From positions 33,893,452 to 33,957,451 of the forward strand of contig CM059972.1 in the NCBI GenBank assembly GCA_030490835.1: DNA of 64,000 bases. The letters run 5' to 3'. The notes under the pieces were generated by a model that ran no database searches, was not told the origin of the DNA, and worked only from the letters and a program-made list of their open reading frames with translations. This stretch comes from Annona cherimola (lineage: Eukaryota; Streptophyta; Magnoliopsida; Magnoliales; Annonaceae). Shown here in pieces: positions 22,998 through 34,096 of the stretch (its first letter is position 1; every line of letters begins with the position of its first letter). A program made the translations under genes and the position numbers.

Positions 22998-24593
22998 TCA
23001 CTCAAAAAATTTATCAATTACCAAAGACTTGGTAAATTGAAATTGGGAAATGGGATAGATAGATTGAGGTGGTTTGATGGGACGGACATGGGCGGATGAG
23101 TAGTAGGAGGAAACGGGTGCAGGAGAAGTCTCGCGATGAACTGAACCCGATTCGAAAGGATCAAGTTCAGGCATGGGTCGCTTCTTGTGACGGCCGGAGG
23201 CGAGATGATATCGGATAGTACGCAATTCCCGATCGATTCGATCTTGTCGGGAATGCATATTATTGATTGCCGCCAACACTTCGGTCACAAGACTCATCAG
23301 CCGGTCTTCTTGGTGACCCATTTCTTCACGGACGGCAACGATCTCATCTCTCAAATCTTTTAGAGTGACCTCCTCAGATTAGGTTGGAGGCACCCGTTCA
23401 CGTGCAGCAGATCCTTGTGGAGAATAGGATCCGTGCGATATGGGAGATGCTGGCACCTCTTGAGCAGGTGGTGCCGCGGGAGGTTGCTCCCCCTCAGCTT
23501 GTGCATTGTCTGCTTGCTCTTCTTCTGTAGCTTCATGCCTTAGTTCAAGCAGATTTATCTTCATTCTCTGGATTAGTGCTTTATTTATGGCATTTGTGGA
23601 TTTGAGCACTTCGAAAGGCTCGCCTTCAATATCCACTTTGAAGAATTCAAGAATCTTTGTGATCCATGTGCCATAGGGAAGGACTCCTCGTGGGTTATCC
23701 TTTCTAGAAGCCAAGGCTTCAAGAAATAATTTTGGTATGCTCACTTTGACCCTGTTGGCCACTTTCCATAGTATCCCTGCTTCTTGTGGGTTTAATTGGT
23801 TTCTTCCACCGCCCTTTGGGTAGATGCAGTGGGCAATGAGAAGTCTGAGCACTCGTAGCCTGGGTGACAGATCCATGTACCGAAGGAATTTGATTCCCGG
23901 ATGGTACTTGTTGCTCCGGGTGAGCTGATTATACATTTGATCCAAAGTGAGGTCTTCTGGAATAGGCTCATCCTCATACGGGACTCCAAGTATGTGTCCT
24001 AAATGACTCATTATGTTAGTCGGACCTGAAATTATCCCGATTCCAATATCCATTCCTACTCCTTTGACGAAGGTTCCATAGTATTCCTCATCCCACAGAT
24101 AATAAAACATTCGAGTAAGATCTGGATAGACCCTTTCGTCCTCCTTTAGCAAATTTGTCCATCCTTGAAAATCCAATAGATCTTCTATGTCGGATCCATA
24201 TTCTTTCAAGAAATTAAAATCTATAATCTTGGGTATGAATACCTTCCGTTCGTAGAATTTTTTGTAAAAACGGCTATGTTGGAGCTCGGTTTTGAAGTAG
24301 GTAGTGGGCATCTTCAATACTTGGGCTTTTCCAGCTGCAGTGCCCCTTCTGCTTATCCCGGATTGTGTGCTCTGTGAGGTTTGTTGTTGACTTTCCGACC
24401 TGGGTGCTTGATCAGATGATTGAGTAGTGGTTTGGAATCGTACCCTTTTACCCGTCGAAGTTGATGGTTCCTCTCTAGCTCTTTTTGATGGAGTCCTAGT
24501 TCTTCTAGGAACTTCTTTTGAGTGAGATGAAGGTTGTGGTTGTGTGGGAACCCGTTTGGGGTATGGTTTTGATACGGCTTTCTTTGGTGCCAT
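22998..24593 (-). pseudogene. Post-pol extra ORF (Transposase_32-like domain, coiled coil) with one stop
   Basis: The frame starts with ATG at 24593 and runs to 22998 with a single TAA at 23379-23381, for about 523 codons in all. Residues 1-95 are basic and Ser/Thr/Pro-rich, with clusters such as RRTRTPSKRAREE and GKRVRF that look like nuclear localisation signals. Residues about 100-350 form the conserved block shared with 2-1219, resembling the plant 'putative transposon protein' domain. A Glu/Ala/Pro linker follows, then a coiled coil after the stop (about residues 410-465). No signal peptide or transmembrane helix is visible. A pyrimidine-rich leader and a GTCGAC array lie just upstream. 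The other copy reads through the stop site, so the TAA is a lesion of this copy. Confidence 0.82.
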
Positions 24594-24594
24594 T

Positions 24595-24870
24595 TGGAGC
24601 TTGGAGTTTAGGGAATCTGAGAGGGAATGTTAGTGAGAGAGAGTTTGAGAGGAATAGAAACAGAGGGAGAGTGAGAGAGAGAATGAAAGGGAGTGAAAGA
24701 GAGAGAGTGTGACGGTTTGCCGGAGACAAGGGAGAAATCGCCGGAGAAAAAGGCTGTCGCCGGAGAGGGAGAAAGGAAAAAAGAAAGGAAATAGAGAGGT
24801 TGGAGGGAAATGAGGAAGAAAGGAAGGAGAAGAGAAGAAAAAGAAGAAAAAAATCGGCCGAATGCGAAAC
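24595..24870 (-). promoter_or_regulatory. Pyrimidine-rich leader of the extra ORF
   Basis: On the minus strand these 275 bp are almost all C and T, with many CTCTCTC runs, and end in CTCCAAATGGCACC at the ORF start. TC-rich leaders of this kind are common in plant 5' UTRs and core promoters. An independent transcript for the extra ORF is an inference. Confidence 0.5.
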
Positions 24871-24874
24871 GTCG

Positions 24875-25030
24875 CGCGCGGAGTCGACTTTGCCCTAGGC
24901 GAAGTCGACTTCGGTCCCTCGGAGTCGACTTCGCCTGGGAGCGGAGTCGACTTCGACTCTGGCGGAGTCGACTTCGCTTCTGAAGTGGAGTCGACTTGAC
25001 GCCCTTGGAGTCGACTTGACTCATCGACTT
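24875..25030 (-). repeat. GTCGAC array between pol and the extra ORF
   Basis: Seven GTCGAC sites in about 150 bp, mostly as GGAGTCGACTT, spaced roughly 12-25 bp apart. This is the same motif that fills the U3 regions of the LTRs, but here it is internal, after the end of pol (25069) and before the leader of the extra ORF. Confidence 0.85.
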
Positions 25031-25068
25031 GACATTTTTTTAATTTTAATTTTCTTATTTAATTTTCC

Positions 25069-28000
25069 CTAATTTAGCTCTATCATACCCATATCATTCC
25101 TAATTTTATAAAATGATTCTTTGGCTAATGGTTTGGTAAAGATATCAGCAATTTTGTCCTCAGTTTTCACATATTCTAAGCATATATCATGATTTTCAAC
25201 ATGTTCACGAATAAAATGGTGTCTCACATCAATATGCTTGGTTCTTGAATGCAGTACAGGATTTTTAGTCAGACAAATTGCACTTGTATTATCACATCTA
25301 ATAGAAATATCAACATAATCAATGCCATAATCTTTCAATTGTTGTTTCATCCAAAGCAATTGGGCACAACAACTACCGGCGGCTATGTATTCGGCTTCTG
25401 CAGTAGATAGAGCAACACTTGTTTGTTTTCTTGAATACCATGAAACTAACATATGTCCAAGAAACTGACAAGTTCCACTGGTACTTTTTCTATCTACCTT
25501 ATATCCGGCAAAATCTGCATCCGAATAGCCGATTAGATCAAAGGTTGACCCCTTTGGATACCATAGTCCAAGATTGGTAGTTTTTATCAAATATTTAAAA
25601 ATTATTTTTACAGCAAGGAGATGTGATTCTTTTGGGCATGCTTGAAATCTAGAGCACATACAAACACTGAATAGAATATCGGGTCTAGAAGCAGTTAAAT
25701 ATAACAAGGATCCTATCATGCTTCTATAAAGCTTTTGATCGATACTTTTACCGTTTTCGTCCGTGTCGATCTTGATTGTAGAGCTTATTGGAGTGTTTGC
25801 CCCTTTGCGATTCTGCAATCCAAATTTCTTGAGCATTTCCTTGACGTACTTGGACTGGTTCAAGAATATCCCTTCACTTTGTTGCTTAATTTGCAGTCCA
25901 AGGAAGAAATTTAATTCTCCCATCATGCTCATTTCGAATTCGCTCTGCATAATCTTAGAAAATTCTTGACAAAGATTTTCATTAGTAGCACCGAAAATTA
26001 TGTTATCTACATAAATCTGTACAATTAAAATATCTTTGTTTTTGTATTTGATGAACAAAGTAGTATCTACTTTCCCTCTTAGAAACTCATGATCAATCAA
26101 AAATTTGTTCAACCTTTCATACCAAGCTCTTGGAGCTTGCTTTAATCCATATAGTGCTTTGGTCAATTTATAAACATACTTTGATTGATTCATTTCTTCA
26201 AAACCAGGGGGTTGTTCAACATATACTTCTTCATTCAAATAGCCATTAAAAAATGCGCTTTTTACATCCATTTGGAACAATTTGAAATTCATATAAGAAG
26301 CGAATGCTAGTAGAATACGTATGGCTTCTAATCTAGCCACGGGTGCATATGATTCTTCAAAATCGATTCCTTCTTCTTGAGAATACCCTTTGGCTACTAA
26401 TCTGGCCTTGTTTCTAATTACAAGCCCGCTTTCATCTAATTTGTTCATAAATACCCATTTGGTACCAATGATAGTGTGATTATTTGGTCTAGGAACTAAG
26501 TGTCATACATTGTTCCTTTCGAATTGGTTTAGCTCTTCTTGCATTGCAATAACCCAATTTTCATCATTGAGAGCTTGTTCAATGGTATTTGGTTCAATTT
26601 TAGATACAAAGGCATATTGACCATAAACGTTTTGTTTTGATCTTCTAGTTTTCACTCCTTCATATACATTTCCAATAACTTGCTCAATTGGATGGGCATT
26701 TTTGAACTTTAAATCAGTTGGAGGTTTATAAGAATCATTACCTTCACTTACCTCTTCCTCCATAAGATTTTCTGGCTTGAGCTCAAGTTCCTTTGGTTGT
26801 TCTTTGCCTTTTGTCTCATCTGCATCACTTAGTTCATCCTCCTTTCTCGGAGTTTGGTTAATTTCATCAAATACAACGTGTATGGATTCTTCAACAACTT
26901 GGTTTCGTTTATTGAAAACTCTATATGCTTTGCTATTTGATGAATATCCAAGAAATATAGCCTCATCACTTTTAGCGTCTAACTTTCCCAAGTTAGTTTT
27001 TCCATTGTTCAAAACATAACATGTACATCCAAAAGCATGAAAATAAGAAATATTTGGTTTTCTTCCTTTCCATAGTTCATATGGGGTCTTTTTCAAGATT
27101 GCTCGAATGGTGACATGATTCAATACATGACAAGCTGTACTTACAGCTTCACCCCGAAATTTCTTGGATAGATTGCTCTCATTTAGCATAGTTTTAGCCA
27201 TCTCTTGTATAGTTCTATTTTTCCTTTCTACTACTCCATTTTGTTGTGGAGTTCTTGGTGCAGAAAATGTGTGGTGAATTCCTTTTTCATTGCAAAATTC
27301 CATGAATCGTTTGTTTTCGAATTCGCCACCATGATCGCTTCTTATGGTCACAATAGTACTTTTGTTTTTCATTTTGCACCAAATTTACAAAAGTTGCAAA
27401 CATAGAGAAGGCTTCATCTTTACTAGCTAAGAGAATTATTCATGTGAATCTTGAAAAATCATCAACTATGACAAATACATATTTCTTTCCACCAATGGTT
27501 AGAATGTCGGATGGCCCGTATAGATCCATATGTAGCAATTCAAGTGGCTTGGTGGTGGAAATTTCCTTTTTGGTAGAGAAAGGCATCTTGGGTTGTTTTG
27601 ATAATTGACATGCCTTACAAATCTTGTCCTTGTCATATTTCAATCTTGGTAATCCTTCTACCAAACTCTTTTCCCATAGGGTTTTTATGTTTCCCATGTT
27701 TATATGTCCAAGCCTTTTATGCCAAACCCATGGATCATTATCAATGGCCATTAGACATTGACCATTCAATTCATTAAGTGAAACCAAATATACATTTTCA
27801 TGTCTTTTACCACTAAACATGATATACTCTCCATCAAATACATTACATATAGATGATTCAAACACAACTTTGTATCCTTTATCACATAATTGGCTAATGC
27901 TCATTAAATTGTGTTTGAGTCCTTCAACAAACAAAACATCTTCCATGCATGCATTTGAAATACTACGTATATTTCCTTTACCTTTAATTTTACCTTTTTC

Positions 28001-28174
28001 ATTATTTCCAAAGGCAACCATTCCATCGTTGCAAGGCTTAAGTTTATAAAATAAGCTTCTTTCACCGGTCATATGCCTTGAGCAACCGCTATCCATGAAC
28101 CATTCATTATTTGCCTTTGCCTTAAAGCATATCTGAAAAAATAAGCAAGTAACTCTTATCTCCTTGGTACCCAT
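25069..28174 (-). pseudogene. Copia pol: protease, integrase, reverse transcriptase, RNase H (broken)
   Basis: In element order: protease with WFMDSGCSRHM; the GAG-pre-integrase zinc region (LGHINMGN, then CKACQLSKQPKMPF); integrase with HMDLYG, RSDHGGEFEN and QQNGVVERKN carrying the D, D and E; reverse transcriptase with [12 protein letters not shown] and an active-site box reading YVDN instead of YVDD (Asn codon 26002-26004); and RNase H with SDADFAG, DRKSTSG and ALSTAEAEY. Breaks: TGA at 27440-27442 where Trp is expected, a frameshift near 27375, and TGA at 26503-26505 where Trp is again expected. The start at 28174 overlaps the gag end in another frame. The polyprotein would copy and integrate the element; this copy cannot. 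Confidence 0.93.
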
Positions 28175-29958
28175 TTTATGGGTCCATTTGGGTTAGTAAT
28201 ATATATTAATCTTTGTTGTTCTAACTTGGAAAGCCCAAATCTTGTGTTCCTTGGAACCCAAACTAATTTTGCACTACGGTCATATAATTTCTTAAAATTA
28301 CATTTGTAAGTCTTATGACCCAATTTATTGCAGAAATTACAAGCCATAGGTAATCTTGGAGTAGGCCTCCAAGTATGCAATGGTTCAATAGTTGGTCTTC
28401 TAATCCACTTAAAATTTTTCTTTTGTGGCTTGTATATAGATGCAGTTTTAGTTTGATATTTCTCAAGTATTTTCACATTTGTTTTGCTACTTTCTCCTTG
28501 CTCAAATGTATGATATCCAAGACCTCTTTTATGTGTTTGGGAGGTCATATTCAGAAACATTCTAACATTTTTTCCTGGATTAGAGAACTTAGCTAATGAT
28601 TCATTTAATGATTTGTTCTCCTTTTTTAGCAAATCATTTTCATCTTTCAATTTGTCTAATCTTTCTGGAAGTTTACCATTTACAATTATTGTTGCATCAC
28701 ATTGTCTTTTCTTAATTGTAAACTTGCTTCCTAATTTCTTCATTTCTTCATACAATGAATCATATGCAGTTTGAAGTTCTTCTAATTCAGTACATTTGAG
28801 GCAATCTTGAAAAGAAGAATAACTTGACTTAGAATGGGAGAGTTTGGAACTTACCTCTTCATTACTTGTGCATTTTGTTAAGGTAGTTTGTTCTTCTTGC
28901 TCGATTTGTGCCATACAGCAGATTCTTGCACATTCTTCTACTTCGATTTCATCGGTTGAGGAGTTACTCGTTGTAGATTCCTCGTCATTCACGTACATGC
29001 CTCTTCCTTTGTATCTTTGGAATCTCTTATTGTCCCCTCGATCTTTTCTTTGTTCTTTTACTTTGCTTTCTTCGGGAGTTGGACATTGAGCTTGCATATG
29101 TCCCGAACCGCCGCATCGATAGCATTTGGTTGATTCTTTCTTCTTTTCTCTGGGAGTTCTATCCTTGAAGCTTCTGAAATTTTTGCCTTTCCTCACAAAT
29201 TTTCTGAAACGTTTTGTGAGTAGGGTGATTTCATCGTCGTTTTGAGAAGAAGAAGAGTCATCTGTGTCTTGCGCGGATTTCAAAGCAATTGCTCTTTTGC
29301 CCCTGTGTTGATCTTCATTTCTTCTCTTGATTAGCTCATGTGACATGAGTGAGCTAATTAAGTCTTCAAGCTTTAGAGTGTTAAGGTCCTTGGCTTCTTC
29401 TATTGCAGTGATCTTTGGAGTCCATGATTCGGGTAGAGCTCTTAAGATCTTCATGACCTGCTCAGATTCAGATATAGCCTTTCCGAGACCTTTTAGAGCA
29501 TTAGTAATTTTAGAGAATCTAGCAAACATTTCAGAGATGTTTTCTCTTTCTAGCATTCTAAAGTTTTCCAGTTCTCCAATCAAAATATTTCTCCTAGTCC
29601 CTTGGACTTGGGAGGTTCCTTCATAAATAGATGTTAAAGTATCCCATATCTCTTTAGCGGTTAGGCAAGAGGATACTCTATCATACTCAGAAGCTGTAAG
29701 AGCACAAAATAGTGAGTTCATTGCCTTAGCATTGCTCTTCACAGTTCTTACTTCCTCTTCGGTCCATTTGGAAGCTTTGTAATCTATGGGCAGTGTTACA
29801 CCATCTTGGATAGCAATCCAAGAGTCCATATCGGTAGCCATGATGAGTTGCTTCATACGAAGCTTCCAATATCCAAAATTGCTCCCATCAAACAACGGTG
29901 GCCTTGTAAAGGATTGGCCTTCAGCAAATGCGGGAACGGAAGTAGATTGGGATGCCAT
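28156..29958 (-). CDS. Copia gag polyprotein, 600 aa
   Basis: Intact ORF starting 35 bases after the primer site. Residues 20-45 match the N-terminal gag motif of plant copia elements (RPPLFDGSNFGYWKLRMKQ). Residues 65-210 form the UBN2-type capsid region. A CX2CX4HX4C zinc knuckle lies at 279-292 (CYRCGGSGHMQAQC) and a second at 540-553 (CNFCNKLGHKTYKC). Residues about 390-460 form a hydrophilic coiled coil. The long C-terminal part with a second knuckle and a coiled coil fits Sirevirus gag. The product would assemble RNA-packaging particles in the cytoplasm. It ends with TAA in a frame different from pol, so either frameshifting or a lesion separates them. Confidence 0.92.
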   Translation of the reverse strand: MASQSTSVPAFAEGQSFTRPPLFDGSNFGYWKLRMKQLIMATDMDSWIAIQDGVTLPIDYKASKWTEEEVRTVKSNAKAMNSLFCALTASEYDRVSSCLTAKEIWDTLTSIYEGTSQVQGTRRNILIGELENFRMLERENISEMFARFSKITNALKGLGKAISESEQVMKILRALPESWTPKITAIEEAKDLNTLKLEDLISSLMSHELIKRRNEDQHRGKRAIALKSAQDTDDSSSSQNDDEITLLTKRFRKFVRKGKNFRSFKDRTPREKKKESTKCYRCGGSGHMQAQCPTPEESKVKEQRKDRGDNKRFQRYKGRGMYVNDEESTTSNSSTDEIEVEECARICCMAQIEQEEQTTLTKCTSNEEVSSKLSHSKSSYSSFQDCLKCTELEELQTAYDSLYEEMKKLGSKFTIKKRQCDATIIVNGKLPERLDKLKDENDLLKKENKSLNESLAKFSNPGKNVRMFLNMTSQTHKRGLGYHTFEQGESSKTNVKILEKYQTKTASIYKPQKKNFKWIRRPTIEPLHTWRPTPRLPMACNFCNKLGHKTYKCNFKKLYDRSAKLVWVPRNTRFGLSKLEQQRLIYITNPNGPIKWVPRR

Positions 29959-29992
29959 ATTAATAAGATCTCTTTGGTAAACTCAAAGAACC

Positions 29993-30004
29993 GCTCTGAT
30001 ACCA
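29993..30004 (-). other. Primer binding site (initiator Met tRNA)
   Basis: On the minus strand TGGTATCAGAGC follows the 5' LTR after a 2-base gap. It is complementary to the 3' end of initiator methionine tRNA. Confidence 0.95.
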
Positions 30005-30006
30005 CT

Positions 30007-31615
30007 TGTTGGTCCCGAGTTAATGGAAAAACCCAAGAGGGGAGGGGTGAATTGGGTATTTAAAAATTTATAACTTAAACAGAAACTTAACCCCGAATTA
30101 ATCCAGTCCCCTTAATGAAGAATCGTAATGGAAAGCAATATAATGTAAAGAGCAGATAAATAAATCAAACACGCAGGATTTTTATAGTAGTTCGGGCAAC
30201 CTCCCTACTCCACTCTTCCAAGCTCACACTCCTTGTGACTTGGGTTCCACTATTGTATTCTCAATACAATTAGAGCCACTGCTCTCTTCTAGATTTCAGC
30301 TCTAGGTGGCATCAACAAAACACAGCACAAGTAGGTGATGAGTCACACTCCAATCACACACTACTTTGTTTATACTTGATCTTAGTTCCTCAAACTAAAT
30401 CAAATTTAACACATACAACAGAAAGAATAGGAAAACTACACTTTAAAGATGTGTAGCAGCAATTAGGCGCATAGAAGAACTTGAAGAGTTGGCTTTGAAG
30501 ATTCTGAAATGAAGCTCTTGCAGTTTGAAGTAGAGTTCTTCTTCTTTGAGTGGCTTGATCTCTTTTTGAGCTCTTGAATGTAGTAGTTAAGCACACTTAA
30601 TGATTCTCCGCTGCTTCCCTCGTCTATCTTGAATGCTATTTATAATTTTGGAGGGAATCCGAACGTTAGAGGGTAGGTGGCGCGCATTTAATGCGCCAAC
30701 GTTCAAATAAATTCCGACCGTTGTGACCCAAGTCACATGTGGAGTCGACTTGGCCTGCGACTTGGATTCCAAGTCGCACCTGGAGTCGACCTCGTGTGCG
30801 ACTCCAGTTCTTCAGAGTTCTAAGTCCGAGTCTGGGTCAACATGGCCTTCAGTCTTCAACTCAAGTCGATCCTGGAGTCGACTTGGGTTGCGACTTGGCT
30901 TGGTCTTTTGCAAAAACACCTTGATCCTCTTGAACTGTCTTGAACTTTGTAAAATTGGTCTTCATGACTTGGGTGTTGCTTCATTTGGAATAAGCTTGAA
31001 GATTAGCTTTGGACTTGATAGACTTGATTTGAACTTTGAGTATTAAGCTTTGCTTTTGATCTTCAAGAAACTTTAGTTGCTTTTTGAGAATGAACTTTGC
31101 ATCCTATTTGGATTTGATAAATTTCAAATGGATTCTTGAAATAAGCTTGAAACTTCAATCTTCAAGTCTGAACTCCTCAAGTCGAAGTTGGAGTCGACCT
31201 CGTCTGCGACTTCGCCCAAGTCGCACCTGGAGTCGACTTCGCCTGCGACTTCGTTATGTTCGTTTCCACTTTTCAACTCTGGATGCCTGAAGTCGATGCT
31301 GGAGTCGACTTCGTCTGCGACTTGGTTTCCTAAGTCGCACCTGGAGTCGACTTGGCCTGCGACTTCATTTGCTTGTTTTCTATTTTCAATGATATCCACC
31401 TTTTGCCATTTGAAGTCGCTTGTGAAGTCGACTTAGGTATCGACTTCACCCCAAGTCGAAGTCCAAGTCGACTTGGTAATCGACTTGACTTCTTTGTTTT
31501 ACTTAAACACTTGGCAAACTCATTAGTACCCTTTATATACTCAAATTAGTCTTTGTTTAATCATCAAAACTTATGCTTTGGTCAATTTGTTTTGTTTGGA
31601 ACATTGTTTCCAACA
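30007..31615 (-). repeat. 5' LTR of the complete copia element, 1609 bp
   Basis: Same length and ends as 21049-22657, with about 13 base differences. It is followed on the plus strand by the AGCAT target copy. GTCGAC dyads lie at 30738-31480 and the minus-strand TATAAATA box at 30637-30644. Confidence 0.96.
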
Positions 31616-31620
31616 AGCAT
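31616..31620. other. Target site duplication AGCAT (right copy)
   Basis: Matches 21044-21048. Confidence 0.95.
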
Positions 31621-33832
31621 GACTTTATTAGGCGCCAAACAAAGTTCCTTCTAACTACATAACTCTTTGAGAAATTTATTATAATTTATAAATATTTAAT
31701 GATATTAAAAAGAAAAATTTTATTGTGAACCTATTCAAATATTTGGATCATCTCTTCTTCCTAAATGAGTTCTTCTATGCTAATCGGCCTAACTAAAAAG
31801 GTATTTGGAAAGGATGCTTTGATGGCTATTCTCTAAGATTTTTATTGACTTTTTTGTTTCTAAATTCATCCTCCTTCAACTTTCCTCAACATACTTTTTA
31901 TCTCTTACCTCAATATCATTTTGATGTTGATCATTATGGACATGTTTGTTGTTACTCTCTTTAATATTTTCTTAATCTTTTTATCATTATAACTTATCTA
32001 CAATCAATTCTTCATCATTCTCTATAATATTTTCTTGAATATGAAGAGAGGAATTCTCACAATTTCATGATCTAAAAAGCCACCACTACATAATGTTTAA
32101 AGTGTTATAAATTTTTCAAGCCGTGGATTCTCTTGTAATGATAGATTTGGCTGAGTTTGATGATTTAAATCATTTGCAATGATAATTATTTTGCTAGGTT
32201 TCTCTCCCCACAACTTGTGGCCCATATATTTTTCATTATTTTCTTCAATATTTTCATGATCTCTTTCTCTCCCCCCCCCCAACTTACCCCGAATATGTTC
32301 TTCTTTATCTTCTATATTATTTTCTTGAATTTAATTAAAGGAATTCTCGTCATCTACTGGGGAGGTATATCGATTGTCTCTTCTTCTTTTTCAATTTTGT
32401 CAAATTCAACATTAATATGTCTTCGACTTTATCTTCTCCAAGCTCAATCTCAATTAATTTTTCTTCATTTCTCACAACATCTTCTTGAGTTTGGATAGAT
32501 AAATTATTGCTATTTTTCCACCACTTTTCATTCTTAAACCGTGGGGCTTCTTGTGGACTATTTGAATCTTTACATACTAGAAGCTCTCTACTTTGAAAAA
32601 AATAGAATTGCTATGTTACCCTCATCCACAAAATGTGGCCTTAATCTTTACATATTAGCTTAAGGTTGCTTGTAAAACCTCCACACAGAAAGTGGTTGTA
32701 GGAGCAACGGGCAAACGAAAAAGCTTGTTCACTATAGATAAAACCTGATGGAACTAAGTTAATATTGGATTATATATATGATAGATCTATAATTTGTATA
32801 TTTTCATTTTTTACGTGTTTAATTTGATTGCATTAAATTTAAACCAAAAATATCTAAATTTTTTAATAATAAAAATTATACTGCCATGCTCTTTTATTAT
32901 AAAATTTTGGCAAATCAAAATATGAACTAAAAATTATAAAATGTAAATAAAATAAATATTAATTTAAATTAAAAGAAAAAAATTTAAACAAAGTTTATGT
33001 CAACGTTAATTTTTTATCTTTGATTATAATGTATATCAAAATAAGAAATTGTAAATAAAAATAAGGATTAATTTAAATGGAATTAAATCAACATAAAATT
33101 ATTAATTTAATAATATTAGCATTAAAAAGAAAATTTATGAAAAATTATATCATTTTGTATTGTCATTTATATTTTTACACAAAAATTATATTTATATAAT
33201 TTGGAGGATTCTATTAGATTACTGAAGAATTTTTGTAAGCTTGTTTTGAATGCTCTATATTGCAAATAACGATCTACATGTGCACAAACTTAGGTGGTCC
33301 GCTGGATCACTAGAAATTTTTTTTTCTCCTCCAAAGCATTCAATCGATCAGTCATGACTATCGCTGTTAAGGGAGAGAACCCATCACGCATGCCCTCCTT
33401 CAAAGCCAGCCAAATCAAGTGAAAGGAGGACTTAGTAGAAAGATTTCTCTAGCTACATTCATATCCTTCAATTCCGGATAATGAGTAGCCATCAAAAGGC
33501 TCATCTCCGATAGTCCATATTTTCTAAATTCGGCCATCTGAGTCGTCAGATGGTAGATCAAATCTGGTCAATCGAAAGTAAGCTTAAATCCCTTAGTCCA
33601 ACAGCAATCATAGTCCTTAACAATCACGATGTAGCTAGCGAAAAGGGTAGCATCAATGATAATCAATTCAACAGAAAATCAATCTTGAGCTGTTGTTATT
33701 CCAAAATTTGATTGCCACATAGAACCACTTGCAACCCTTCTTCCCATTCAAACAACCATTGCTAAAAACAGGATTTACGCCTAAAGAAAGGAAGAAAGAT
33801 GAGTGGGAGGAGAGGTACGAATGAGAATGCTG
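31621..33832. other. AT-rich intergenic DNA with imperfect repeats
   Basis: No gene recognised. Between 32000 and 32560, loosely similar segments of about 150-250 bp recur, each with TATTTTCTTGAAT or a variant, then GGAATTCTC, then an AAGCCGTGG or AACCGTGG phrase. A run of ten C lies near 32271. From 33300 to 33790 the minus strand reads like a rotted coding remnant, but I could not place it in a family. Confidence 0.35.
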
Positions 33833-33833
33833 T

Positions 33834-34096
33834 GTTTTTATCAATTCTCAAAATGCCCAAATAGATCCTTGCCATCCGGCTTAAATGAATGGTGGAGATG
33901 TAGATTCTCATGAGAAAAAATCAAGGAAGGGTTTCCCATAAGTTGGACTCCCATCGAGTTCTCTAGTCGAGTTCCTAAAGGCGCCCAACCCATAGGAAGC
34001 CCTTCCTTAGCTTTTCTCATGGGAAGCTACATCTCTGTCGTCAATTTAAGTCCGATGGTTGGGATTCATTTGGGCATTTTTGGAAGTTAAAAAATC
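33834..34096. mobile_element. Fold-back (MITE-like) element, about 260 bp
   Basis: The two halves are imperfect reverse complements of about 110 bp with a short centre near 33950-33975. Paired landmarks are CAAAATGCCCAAAT (33848) with ATTTGGGCATTTTT (34067), AGATGTAGATTCTCATGAGA (33896) with TCTCATGGGAAGCTACATCT (34014), and TCAAGGAAGGGTTTCCCATA with TAGGAAGCCCTTCCTTAGC. There is no coding capacity. Clear target duplications were not found. Confidence 0.75.

Larger units (their letters stand above)
21049..31615 (-). mobile_element. Full-length Sirevirus-type Ty1/copia element, 10.6 kb
   Basis: Complete element on the minus strand, flanked by AGCAT. In element order: 5' LTR (30007-31615), primer site, gag, pol (protease, integrase, reverse transcriptase, RNase H), a spacer with GTCGAC repeats, an extra ORF, two polypurine tracts, 3' LTR (21049-22657). 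The integrase-before-reverse-transcriptase order marks Ty1/copia. The long gag with two zinc knuckles and a coiled coil, the post-pol ORF and the doubled polypurine tract all fit Sireviruses. The LTRs differ at about 13 of 1609 positions, so the insertion is recent, yet pol is broken. Confidence 0.96.

Noticed and set aside
22998..24593. Envelope gene call for the extra ORF
   Set aside because: No signal peptide, membrane segment or Cys pattern of a surface protein. Basic NLS-like and coiled-coil features point elsewhere.
33300..33790. LINE or other coding relic on the minus strand
   Set aside because: The stretch has coding-like composition but many stops, and I could not match it to reverse transcriptase, RNase H or transposase motifs.
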